Source of the DNA: Synechococcus sp. AG-679-D13
GTDB lineage: Bacteria; Cyanobacteriota; Cyanobacteriia; PCC-6307; Cyanobiaceae
Assembly: GCA_003210735.1 (NCBI GenBank)
Contig: QCUM01000013.1
Span: 1-49,182 of the forward strand
DNA: 49,182 bases
Direction of reading: 5' to 3'
Positions within the stretch are counted from its first letter, which is position 1. Each line of letters starts with the position of its first letter. The position numbers and the translations under genes were made by a program. The notes under the pieces were generated by a model, which was given only the letters and a program-made list of their open reading frames with translations, was not told the origin of the DNA and ran no database searches. This document shows positions 27,876 through 35,097 of this stretch, one piece after another.

Positions 27876-29015
27876 TTAATGGCTATGCGTTTTAATTTTT
27901 TCAGCCAACCTTGCTGAAGCTTCAATGACCATGTCCATGTCGAGATATCGATATGAACCTAGGCGTCCGTGAAATATGAATTTTGAATATTTCTCTAGCT
28001 TTGCTTTTTTTTCATATAAATTTAATCGGTTCAAATCTTCTGTTCTTCTGATTGGGTAATATGGCTCATCTTCGAGATCAGTCAATTTACTAAATTCGGT
28101 AAAATACACTGAATTAGACTTAGGCAGATCATTTTTCCAGGGTTCGAAGAAAAATGGCTCGTTGATTCTTGTGAATGGCTTATCTTCTGTTGTGTAATTA
28201 ATAACTGCATTGCCTTGAAAGATGCCATTGGATATATTACGTTCCCAGTAGACTGTTCTGTAGCTTAGCCTGCCGAATTCAAAGTTAAAAAATTGGTCTA
28301 TGGTGCCTGTGTAAATTATAGAGTCATAATCACTGGCCATATAATCATCGTAGGTCGTGTCTAGGCTGAGATGCACGTTTTTATCTGAAAATATTTTTTC
28401 AAAAAGTGCTGTATAGCCCTCCTCTGGAATTCCTTGGTACTTTTTATTATAATAATTATCATTATAATTAAGCCGAAAGGGGAGACGTTTCGCGACTGCC
28501 GCTGGTAATTCGCTTGGTTCCACTCCCCATTGTTTCTTTGTATAACCGTAGATAAATTCTTTGTATAAATCTCTTCCTAAGTGGCTAAGCATTGTATCTT
28601 CAAAATTTTTGGGATCATTTGTGCGATAGGGCGCAGTTATTTTGTCCATAAACTCGACTGCTTCTGCCACGTTCATGGATTTGCCGTACAATTGGTTGAT
28701 TGTATGTAGATTTATTGGCATTGAAAATATGCCTTTTGGGGTAGATGCCTTTACTCTGTTCGTGAATGGATGCATTGTTAGATATGCATTAATAAACTCC
28801 CAAGCAATCTCGCTATTTGTATTAAAAATATGTGGACCATACTTGTGAATGGTGACGTCTGTTTCTTCGTCTACTTCTGTATAGCAATTCCCTCCGATGT
28901 GTTTTCTTTTGTCGATGACATCAAAAAAAATTTCTTCTTGCTGGAATTTTTTTTGATTTAAAAAATGTATTAAAGAAGCATTCGCAAGCCCGGCTCCGAC
29001 GCAGAGGACTTTCAT
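27876..29015 (-). CDS. glf: UDP-galactopyranose mutase
   Basis: This 379-residue FAD enzyme converts UDP-galactopyranose to UDP-galactofuranose, the donor for Galf transferases. The FAD-binding GAGLANASLIHFLNQ is at the N-terminus, and RKHIGGNCYTE, HKYGPHIFNT (about 57), YGYTKKQWG (about 156) and RLPFRLNYNDNYYNKKYQG (about 183) are the family's substrate and flavin signatures. The C-terminal GRLGSYRYLDMDMVIEASAR is also conserved. It is in an operon with the Galf-transferase-like gene downstream and a 43-codon ORF 22 bases upstream. Galactofuranose makes this locus unusual for a cyanobacterium. Confidence 0.93.
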   Translation of the reverse strand: MKVLCVGAGLANASLIHFLNQKKFQQEEIFFDVIDKRKHIGGNCYTEVDEETDVTIHKYGPHIFNTNSEIAWEFINAYLTMHPFTNRVKASTPKGIFSMPINLHTINQLYGKSMNVAEAVEFMDKITAPYRTNDPKNFEDTMLSHLGRDLYKEFIYGYTKKQWGVEPSELPAAVAKRLPFRLNYNDNYYNKKYQGIPEEGYTALFEKIFSDKNVHLSLDTTYDDYMASDYDSIIYTGTIDQFFNFEFGRLSYRTVYWERNISNGIFQGNAVINYTTEDKPFTRINEPFFFEPWKNDLPKSNSVYFTEFSKLTDLEDEPYYPIRRTEDLNRLNLYEKKAKLEKYSKFIFHGRLGSYRYLDMDMVIEASARLAEKIKTHSH

Positions 29016-29037
29016 CGGACGCTGGAGAAAGTTTTAA

Positions 29038-29169
29038 TTAGCTAAAAAGTTCATTAGAATTATCTTGATCTTTGGCCACTGATTTGGTCACTAATTCATT
29101 GGCATCATCAACTCTGGTGTCGGCAATATTTGATTGCGCAATATCAGGGGAATCGTATTGCAGGCTCAT
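29038..29169 (-). CDS. Small acidic protein upstream of glf (43 residues)
   Basis: An ATG ORF of 43 codons lies directly behind a near-consensus promoter and 22 bases before glf. The product starts MSLQYDSPDIAQSNIADTR and ends DQDNSNELFS; it is hydrophilic and acidic with no helix of membrane type. If the promoter call is right, the leader is only about 15 bases and has no Shine-Dalgarno sequence. It may be the first cistron of the island operon, possibly a secreted or modified peptide, but nothing in its sequence proves function. It shares a loose Ser/Thr-Pro-Asp/Asn ... Ala-Gln ... Ile pattern and equal length with the broken ORF just upstream. Confidence 0.4.
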   Translation of the reverse strand: MSLQYDSPDIAQSNIADTRVDDANELVTKSVAKDQDNSNELFS

Positions 29170-29190
29170 GATTTGACAAAATATGTTTTC

Positions 29191-29218
29191 ATATTAGCTT
29201 AAACTGGAATTTTGTCAA
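29191..29218 (-). promoter_or_regulatory. Near-consensus sigma-70 promoter of the glf operon
   Basis: On the minus strand TTGACA (29218-29213) and TAATAT (29196-29191) are separated by 16 bases. The -35 is a perfect match and the -10 has five of six. Transcription would begin near 29184 and read the 43-codon ORF, glf, the Galf transferase, the ABC-like and HlyD-like genes and the sulfotransferase. It overlaps the 3' end of an upstream small ORF. Confidence 0.6.
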
Positions 29219-29330
29219 TAGTTTGATTCTGATTTCCTGGATCCTCTTGAAAAGAAGGCGTGGCCTGTCGAATCGTTTGTTGGGCAACATATTCATTTGG
29301 GGTTGAGAAATCGAATCATTCATTTTTCAT
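29199..29330 (-). pseudogene. Small ORF broken at codon 5 by TGA (43 codons)
   Basis: An AGGAG ribosome-binding site stands four bases before ATG 29330, which reads MKNE and then a TGA (29318-29316). The same frame then continues with a protein-like sequence starting FDFSTPNEYVAQQTIRQATP and ending TIDKIPV before TAA. A TGG at codon 5 would restore a 43-residue product of the same length as the next ORF (29038-29169), and the two share a weak pattern. Another frame starting at ATG 29323 encodes a Lys/Arg-rich peptide instead. It may be a decayed small gene, or chance. Confidence 0.3.
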
Positions 29331-29378
29331 ATGACTCCTAAATTGCATGAAAAACTGACTTACTGATGAGCAGGTTCC

Positions 29379-30038
29379 ATGGGGCTTTCTGATCTGATCA
29401 CCCAGCTGCCCGAGCTGATTGGCCAGGCGGTAGAGGCCAACCAGTGGCTGGGATACACCGCCATTTTTGCGGCGATGTTTCTTGAGAATCTGTTTCCCCC
29501 GATTCCCTCGGAACTGATCATGCCGTTGGGGGGGTTCTATGTGCAGCAGGGGCAGCTGGAGCTGCTGCCAGTGCTTCTGGCGGGTCTGCTGGGCACCGTT
29601 CTCGGCGCTCTGCCCTGGTACGGAATCGGTCGCTTGATCAACGAGGAGCGGATCGAGCAATGGCTGGGGAACCATGGGCGCTGGATCGGCATCAGCCCGG
29701 CTGAACTGGCCCGCAGTCGCCGTTGGTTCAGCCGTTACGGCACCGCTCTCGTCTTCTGGGGTCGCCTGGTGCCCGGCATTCGCACGCTCATTTCCGTGCC
29801 GGCGGGCATTGAAATGATGCCGATGACGCCATTCCTGCTCTGGACCACGGCCGGCAGCTTGATCTGGACTCTTTTGCTCACCGTCGCTGGCATGGTTCTC
29901 GGTGAGGGCTACAGCAATGTTGAGCTGTGGATCGACCCTGTCTCCAAGGTCGTGAAAGTGGCCCTGGTAATAGCGCTGCTGGGCGGCGGCATCTGGCTGG
30001 CTTTGCGCATCTGGCGCCGGCGCCAGTCATCGGACTGA
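29379..30038 (+). CDS. DedA-family membrane protein
   Basis: This 219-residue inner-membrane protein of the DedA/SNARE-associated family is thought to flip undecaprenyl phosphate or other lipids. It has the motifs FLENLFPPIPSELIMPLGGF near 38, GRWIGISPAEL, then the amphipathic FSRYGTALVFWGRLVPGIRT with the family's conserved Arg and Gly-Arg-x-x-Pro residues, and final helices ending in a basic tail. GC-rich backbone codon use resumes here, marking the right edge of the island. A link to surface-glycan lipid carriers next door is possible but conjectural, since dedA is common in this genomic context. Confidence 0.88.
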   Translation: MGLSDLITQLPELIGQAVEANQWLGYTAIFAAMFLENLFPPIPSELIMPLGGFYVQQGQLELLPVLLAGLLGTVLGALPWYGIGRLINEERIEQWLGNHGRWIGISPAELARSRRWFSRYGTALVFWGRLVPGIRTLISVPAGIEMMPMTPFLLWTTAGSLIWTLLLTVAGMVLGEGYSNVELWIDPVSKVVKVALVIALLGGGIWLALRIWRRRQSSD

Positions 30039-30060
30039 ACGCCGGCAGCGAATTCACTTA

Positions 30061-30438
30061 TCAGAAGGGAATTTCTTCATCCGAAGCCTGGCCGCCGAAG
30101 CTCCCGGCTGATTCCTGGTTGTCGCGCTTCGAGCCAAGAAGTTCCAGCCGATCAACCCGCACAACCGGTTTGCTGCGCTCTTCCCCGCTGGCTCGATCCG
30201 TCCACCGATCGAGCTTCACGCTGCCGATGATCCCAAGTAAAGAGCCCTTCTTCACATAGTCAGCGGCGACCTGGGCCTGTTTGCCCCAGATCTCCAGGTT
30301 GAACCAGTCCGGCTCGTCGTCGCGGCTGCGGCGGTTCACGGCCATGGTCAAATTTGCGACCATGCTCCCGGATTCGAAGTAGCGAACCTCTGGGTCTCGA
30401 CCGGCTCGGCCGACGAGGGTGACGGAATTCACTCCCAT
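30061..30438 (-). CDS. ssb: Single-stranded DNA-binding protein
   Basis: This 125-residue SSB protects single strands in replication and repair. The OB-fold occupies residues 1-105 (VTLVGRAGRDPEVRYFESG, WFNLEIWGKQAQVAADYVKK, GSVKLDRW), followed by a short linker and the acidic tip DEEIPF, which binds partner proteins. The AAAGGAG ribosome-binding site is clear. It is shorter than E. coli SSB, as in many cyanobacteria. The gene is convergent with dedA and divergent from mreB. Confidence 0.93.
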   Translation of the reverse strand: MGVNSVTLVGRAGRDPEVRYFESGSMVANLTMAVNRRSRDDEPDWFNLEIWGKQAQVAADYVKKGSLLGIIGSVKLDRWTDRASGEERSKPVVRVDRLELLGSKRDNQESAGSFGGQASDEEIPF

Positions 30439-30578
30439 GGGTGTTTCTCCTTTTGATGAGTTTCATGATGCGCCACCGTTCAGATGGCTGCTTTCAAGGA
30501 GTTCCACCCGGTCTGCCGGACGTAACAAGCAAGCCCAAAATTCGCCCCTATGATTCGCCGGTTTGAAGGCTGGGGTCT

Positions 30579-31631
30579 GTGCTGTTTCGTCGTTTTCAGC
30601 TGTCCCGTGACATCGGCATCGACCTCGGCACAGCCAACACTCTGATCTACGTCTCCGGTCGCGGAATCGTGCTTCAGGAGCCCTCGGTTGTGGCTCTTGA
30701 TCTCGAACGGGGCAGCACCCTGGCAGTGGGTGATGAGGCCAAGTTGATGCTGGGCCGCACCCCAGGAAACATCCGCGCTGTGCGCCCTCTGCGTGATGGC
30801 GTCATCGCTGACTTTGATGCCGCTGAGCAGATGCTCAAAACCTTCATCACCAAGGGCAATGAGGGGCGCGGGATCATCGCTCCGCGCCTGGTGGTCGGGA
30901 TTCCGAGCGGCGTGACGGGCGTGGAGCGCCGCGCCGTGCGTGAAGCCGGCATGGCCGGTGCGCGGGAAGTGCATCTCATTGATGAACCTGTCGCTGCCGC
31001 CATCGGCGCGGGGCTGCCCGTCACCGAACCCGTTGGCACGATGATCGTTGACATCGGCGGCGGAACGACGGAGGTGGCCGTTCTGAGCCTTGGAGGCACG
31101 GTGCTGAGTGAATCGGTACGCGTCGCTGGCGATGAGATCAGCGATGCGATCAGTGTCTATCTGAAAAAAGTGCACAACATGGTGGTGGGTGAGCGCACCG
31201 CAGAGGAAATCAAGATTCGAATTGGCTCAGCTTTCCCCGACGATGACTTTGACCAGCAGTCCATGGATGTGCGTGGCCTGCACCTGCTGTCCGGTCTTCC
31301 CCGCACCATCAACCTGAAGGCCGGAGACCTTCGTGAAGCAATCGCTGAACCGCTCAAAGTGATTGTTGAAGCGGTGAAACGCACGCTCGAACGCACCCCG
31401 CCCGAGCTGGCTGCCGACATCGTTGACCGTGGAATCATGTTGGCGGGTGGTGGTGCTTTGGTGCGCGGCATCAGCGACCTGATCAGTCACGAGACCGGAA
31501 TCTTTGTGCATATCGCAGAAGATCCACTGTTGTGTGTCGTCAACGGCTGCGGCCAGGTGCTGGAGGATTGGAAGAGATTGCAGCGGGTGGTGGATACGCC
31601 TGAATTCGTTCGCGCCGCCGCTGGCATTTGA
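30579..31631 (+). CDS. mreB: Rod-shape-determining actin homologue MreB
   Basis: This 350-residue bacterial actin guides cell-wall synthesis. The phosphate-1 motif IGIDLGTANTLIYV is at the N-terminus, phosphate-2 is MIVDIGGGTTEVAVLSLGG, and the adenosine motif GIMLAGGGALVRG lies near 286. Translation starts at GTG 30579 (MLFRRFQLSRDIGID). It heads the mreBCD operon; mreC follows after four bases. Confidence 0.96.
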   Translation: MLFRRFQLSRDIGIDLGTANTLIYVSGRGIVLQEPSVVALDLERGSTLAVGDEAKLMLGRTPGNIRAVRPLRDGVIADFDAAEQMLKTFITKGNEGRGIIAPRLVVGIPSGVTGVERRAVREAGMAGAREVHLIDEPVAAAIGAGLPVTEPVGTMIVDIGGGTTEVAVLSLGGTVLSESVRVAGDEISDAISVYLKKVHNMVVGERTAEEIKIRIGSAFPDDDFDQQSMDVRGLHLLSGLPRTINLKAGDLREAIAEPLKVIVEAVKRTLERTPPELAADIVDRGIMLAGGGALVRGISDLISHETGIFVHIAEDPLLCVVNGCGQVLEDWKRLQRVVDTPEFVRAAAGI

Positions 31632-31635
31632 CGCG

Positions 31636-32382
31636 ATGGCGCCGTCGCTTCGGCCAGGGAAAAAACGTTGGCAGGGCTTGGGCCGACTGGCCCCCTGGTT
31701 GCTGCTGCTGACGGGTTTGCTGTTGGTGCGGTTCAGCAAGGGTGCCGGTTTTGTTGATGCCTATGCCCTGTTGACTCGACCGTTCTGGCCAGGGTCGGCT
31801 CAGCGGGAGTGGGTGGAGGCCGCCGTTGATCTGGAGCAACGCGCTCGTCTCACCCTCCTGGAGCAGGACAACCAAAGACTGCGTGGCCTGCTGGAGCTTC
31901 AGCAGAGTGGAGAGACCGGTCGTGATGTGGCTGCTGCGGTGATCTCCCGGCGCCCCCGGGACTGGTGGCAACAGCTGGAGCTCAGCCGCGGTGCCCTGGA
32001 TGGAATCGCCAAGGATGATGCTGTCCTTGGCCCTGGGGGGCTGCTGGGTCGGGTGGCGAGTGTGACGCCTGCCACAGCCCGGGTCAAGCTGCTAACGGCC
32101 CCGGGACATTCCATTGGTGTCTGGTTGCCGCGGTCACGGGATCACGGCCTGCTGGTGGGAACCGGCGCCACCCGCCCTGAGTTGCGTTTCATCGTGCGCG
32201 ATCCGGATGTTCGCCCCGGTGATCTCGTCAGCACCTCTCCCGCCAGCACGTTGTTGCCGCCAAATTTGCCCGTGGCAGTCGTGCAGTCGGTGGATGACCA
32301 GGCCGTGCCGTTTGCCACAGCGGTGGTGCAGCTGATCGCTGCGCCAGAAGCGATCGACTGGGTTCAGGTACGCACCCGCTGA
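31636..32382 (+). CDS. mreC: Rod-shape-determining protein MreC
   Basis: This 248-residue bitopic membrane protein of the elongasome has a cytoplasmic basic start, a membrane helix (about 19-35, LAPWLLLLTGLLLV), a coiled coil (about 58-90, with LEQRARLTLLEQDNQRLRGL) and a periplasmic beta-domain (RRPRDWWQQLELSRG, DAVLGPGGLLGRV, HSIGVWLPRSRDHGLL). ATG 31636 is chosen over upstream in-frame codons because they fall within mreB. It follows mreB by four bases and precedes mreD by one. Confidence 0.9.
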   Translation: MAPSLRPGKKRWQGLGRLAPWLLLLTGLLLVRFSKGAGFVDAYALLTRPFWPGSAQREWVEAAVDLEQRARLTLLEQDNQRLRGLLELQQSGETGRDVAAAVISRRPRDWWQQLELSRGALDGIAKDDAVLGPGGLLGRVASVTPATARVKLLTAPGHSIGVWLPRSRDHGLLVGTGATRPELRFIVRDPDVRPGDLVSTSPASTLLPPNLPVAVVQSVDDQAVPFATAVVQLIAAPEAIDWVQVRTR

Positions 32383-32383
32383 C

Positions 32384-32893
32384 ATGACCCGTTTGCACCG
32401 CCAGCCGATCTGTGTCGCTTCCGCTCTGATGGTGCCGATGGCCATCCTCGCGACACCACCATGGTTGGGCCTGGACGGGGTTCCGCCCTGTTGGGTGGTG
32501 TTGTGGCTCCTCCCTTGGGCTCTGGCGGATGGCCCCATCTCCGGGGCGTTGGCCGGCGCTGCTCTGGGGCTTGTGCTCGATGGGTTGACCCTGGATGGAC
32601 TCACCCTGGTGCCGGCACTGATTGGTCTCGGGTGGTGGTGGGGCCGGATCGGTCGCCGCGCTTCCCCGGTTCAGCGCAGTTTCAATCTCGGATTGCTGGC
32701 GTTGTTGGGAACGGGAATGCTGGGCCTGACCCTCCTGCTGCAGCTACTGATCGGTGCAGGTGGAGCACTCGAGCCGTCCCAGTGGGCGTGGGGATTGCAC
32801 ACGCTTGCTTGCCAGACCTTGGTGACGGGTGTTCTCGCTCCAATGCTGGTGTCGCTCCAGCTTCTGCTCTGGCGGCGCAGGGTGCCGGTATGA
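32384..32893 (+). CDS. mreD: Rod-shape-determining protein MreD
   Basis: This 169-residue hydrophobic protein with about five membrane helices is identified mainly by its position as third gene of the mreBCD operon and by hydropathy. It completes the MreBCD complex in the inner membrane. Its stop overlaps the ATG of the following substrate-binding protein gene as ATGA, so that gene is translationally coupled. Confidence 0.82.
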   Translation: MTRLHRQPICVASALMVPMAILATPPWLGLDGVPPCWVVLWLLPWALADGPISGALAGAALGLVLDGLTLDGLTLVPALIGLGWWWGRIGRRASPVQRSFNLGLLALLGTGMLGLTLLLQLLIGAGGALEPSQWAWGLHTLACQTLVTGVLAPMLVSLQLLLWRRRVPV

Positions 32894-34182
32894 GGAGACG
32901 TGAGCTGCTGCGAGGAAGTCTGGGAGCCGGCCTTGCTGCAGGTTTGGCGGCCTGCGCTCGCAGCGTTAACAGCTCGGGGTTGGACCTCTGGACGCTGCAG
33001 TTGGCACCAAAGTTCAACACCTATTTCGCCAACGTTCTCGCCCGTTGGCAACAGTTGAATCCAGAGGCTCCGGTCCGCTGGACAGATCTCCCCTGGGGCT
33101 CGGTGGAACGCAAGTTGCTGGCGGCTGTTTTTGCTCGCACCGCACCGGATCTGGTCAATCTCAATCCTCCCTTTGCGGCCAATCTGGCCAGCAAAGGCGG
33201 ACTGACCGACCTCACACCTCTGCTGCCGGAGGGCGTGTCCGAGCGTTATCTCCCAACGGTCTGGGCTGCTTGCCGAGACCCCGATGCTGGGCAGATTGCC
33301 GTTCCGTGGTACCTCACCGTGCGCCTGAGCCTGGTGAATCGCCAGTTGCTGCAGGCCGCCGGTCTCGAAACACCCCCCGTTCGATGGGAGCAGGTTCCCG
33401 CGTTCGCCCGCAGGATCCGTGAGCGCACCGGTCGCTATGGGCTCTTTGTTACGGCCGTTCCGGATGATTCCGCCGAATTGCTGGAAAGCCTGGTGCAGAT
33501 GGGAGTGGTGTTGTTGGATGCACGCCGTCGAGCGGCCTTCGCCACAGAGGCCGGTCGCAAGGCCTTCCGCTTCTGGACAGCGATGTACCGCGAGGGTCTG
33601 CTGCCCCGGGAAGTGGTGAGCCAGGGTCAGCGCCGTGCGATCGAGTTATTTCAGAGCGGTGATCTTGCCCTGGCCGCCACCGGTGCAGAGTTTCTGCGCA
33701 GCATCCAGACCAACGCTCCAGGAGTGGCGGCCGTCACCGAAGCGCATCCACCCCTCACCGGTGCTGACGAAAGGGCCAATGTGGCCTTGATGACCCTGGC
33801 AGTACCGCTGCAGAGTTCGCGCCAGCGTGAGGCGCTGCGCTTGGCGCTTTACCTCACCAATGCTGAGCATCAGGCCCGCTTTGCGACGGAAGCACGGGTC
33901 CTGCCGTCCTCCCGTGAAGCCCTGGCCTTCATTCGTCGACAGCTTGATAACGAGCAGCCGGCAACGGTGCCGGAGCAACAAATTCGTCAGGCCCGTCGTT
34001 TGTCAGCCGAAATCCTCGAGCGAGCAGACGTTTTGGTGCCGGCATCGCCGGGAATCAAACGGCTCCAGTCGATCATTTACACCCAGCTGCAGCGAGCGAT
34101 GCTGGGCCAGGTGGACAGTGACCAAGCCCTGCGACAGGCGGCCCTTGAGTGGAATCGTTATTCCGAGTCGCGCTGGCCTTAA
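32890..34182 (+). CDS. Extracellular solute-binding lipoprotein (ABC importer type)
   Basis: This 430-residue periplasmic substrate-binding protein of the family-1 (sugar-binding) type has a start MRRRELLRGSLGAGLAAGLA followed by the lipobox Cys at residue 22; the Arg-rich start resembles a Tat signal. Conserved regions include WTDLPWGSVERKLLAAV, PDLVNLNPPFAANLASKG and AVPWYLTVRLSLVNRQLL. No permease or ATPase gene is adjacent, so its transporter must be elsewhere. The coupling to mreD is by a four-base ATGA overlap. The ligand could be a sugar or a compatible solute such as glucosylglycerol; the sequence does not tell. Confidence 0.85.
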   Translation: MRRRELLRGSLGAGLAAGLAACARSVNSSGLDLWTLQLAPKFNTYFANVLARWQQLNPEAPVRWTDLPWGSVERKLLAAVFARTAPDLVNLNPPFAANLASKGGLTDLTPLLPEGVSERYLPTVWAACRDPDAGQIAVPWYLTVRLSLVNRQLLQAAGLETPPVRWEQVPAFARRIRERTGRYGLFVTAVPDDSAELLESLVQMGVVLLDARRRAAFATEAGRKAFRFWTAMYREGLLPREVVSQGQRRAIELFQSGDLALAATGAEFLRSIQTNAPGVAAVTEAHPPLTGADERANVALMTLAVPLQSSRQREALRLALYLTNAEHQARFATEARVLPSSREALAFIRRQLDNEQPATVPEQQIRQARRLSAEILERADVLVPASPGIKRLQSIIYTQLQRAMLGQVDSDQALRQAALEWNRYSESRWP

Positions 34183-34210
34183 CCATTCGTCAGATTATTA
34201 AGACAATCCG

Positions 34211-34237
34211 AAAACAACGCTGAGTCGGTGTTGTTTT
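34211..34237 (+). terminator. Terminator after the mreBCD-binding protein operon
   Basis: AAAACAAC and GTTGTTTT pair around the interior GCTGAGTCGGT, ending in a run of five T. It lies 29 bases after the stop of the solute-binding gene and before rpaB. The symmetric A/T ends mean it would form on both strands. Confidence 0.6.
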
Positions 34238-34290
34238 TGAGCGGTCAGGAAGTTCTGAACTGTATGGTTTCAACCTGTTAAGCCAGGACC

Positions 34291-35052
34291 ATGGTCGGGG
34301 ATCTCCCTATCCAACCCAAGGCCACGGTTCTGGTGGTGGACGACGAAGCTTCTGTTCGTCGTGTTTTGGTGATGCGTCTGCAGCTTGCGGGTTACACCGT
34401 GATCTGCGCAGAAGACGGTGAGCAGGCCCTCGAGCTGTTCCACAAGGAATCGCCCGATTTGGTTGTTCTCGATGTGATGCTGCCGAAGCTTGACGGCTTT
34501 GCGGTCTGCCGTCGCTTGAGAGCTGAATCCTGCGTTCCGATCATTTTCCTTTCGGCGGTCGATGCCATCTCCGAAAAGGTGGCCGGCCTCGATCTCGGTG
34601 CCGACGACTATCTCCCAAAGCCGTTCAGCCCAAAGGAACTCGAAGCACGGATTGCCACCATCCTCCGCAGGGTTGGCCGCGGCAATGCCGAGGTTGAAAG
34701 TCGCGAATTGCCCACCGGCCAAGGCGTGCTGCTTCTCGGTGACTTGGTTGTCGACACCAATCGTCGTCAGGTGACCCGTGGTGCCGAGCGCATCAATCTC
34801 ACCTACACCGAATTCAGCCTGCTGGAGCTGTTGTTTCGGGACCCCGGTCGGGTTGTTCCTCGGGCAGAAATTCTCGAGCAGCTCTGGGGTTATCCCCCGA
34901 GACGGGCTGCCGATCTTCGGGTTGTTGACGTGTATGTGGCTCGGTTGAGGGGCAAACTCGAGCCGGACCCCCGTAATCCTGAAATGATTCTCACCGTGCG
35001 CGGCATCGGTTATGCCTCCCAGCGCATGGGTGAGGCCGCGGCAACCGGTTGA
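34291..35052 (+). CDS. rpaB: OmpR-type response regulator RpaB
   Basis: This 253-residue two-component regulator has a receiver domain with acid pocket VVDDE (16-20), phosphoacceptor Asp61 in VVLDVMLPKLDGF and Lys110 in DYLPKPFSPKELEARI, and a winged-helix domain (about 150-245) with NLTYTEFSLLELLFRDPG, RAEILEQLWGY and DVYVARLRGKLE. It matches the essential cyanobacterial regulator RpaB, which controls high-light and photosynthesis genes and redistribution of phycobilisome energy. The cognate kinase (NblS-type) is not in the window. It stands alone between a terminator and lysS. Confidence 0.88.
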   Translation: MVGDLPIQPKATVLVVDDEASVRRVLVMRLQLAGYTVICAEDGEQALELFHKESPDLVVLDVMLPKLDGFAVCRRLRAESCVPIIFLSAVDAISEKVAGLDLGADDYLPKPFSPKELEARIATILRRVGRGNAEVESRELPTGQGVLLLGDLVVDTNRRQVTRGAERINLTYTEFSLLELLFRDPGRVVPRAEILEQLWGYPPRRAADLRVVDVYVARLRGKLEPDPRNPEMILTVRGIGYASQRMGEAAATG

Positions 35053-35097
35053 TGGAACCACGGGCGGGCAGGATGGCGCGCGAACGCCCCTGCTGCC

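Noticed and set aside
29166..29192. An 8-codon ORF overlapping the start of the 43-codon ORF (ATGA)
   Set aside because: Its ATG lies inside the predicted -10 hexamer, so it would not be transcribed from the operon promoter.
20580..29378. Search for integrase, transposase, tRNA or direct-repeat borders of the island
   Set aside because: None was found by eye; island status rests on composition and gene content only.
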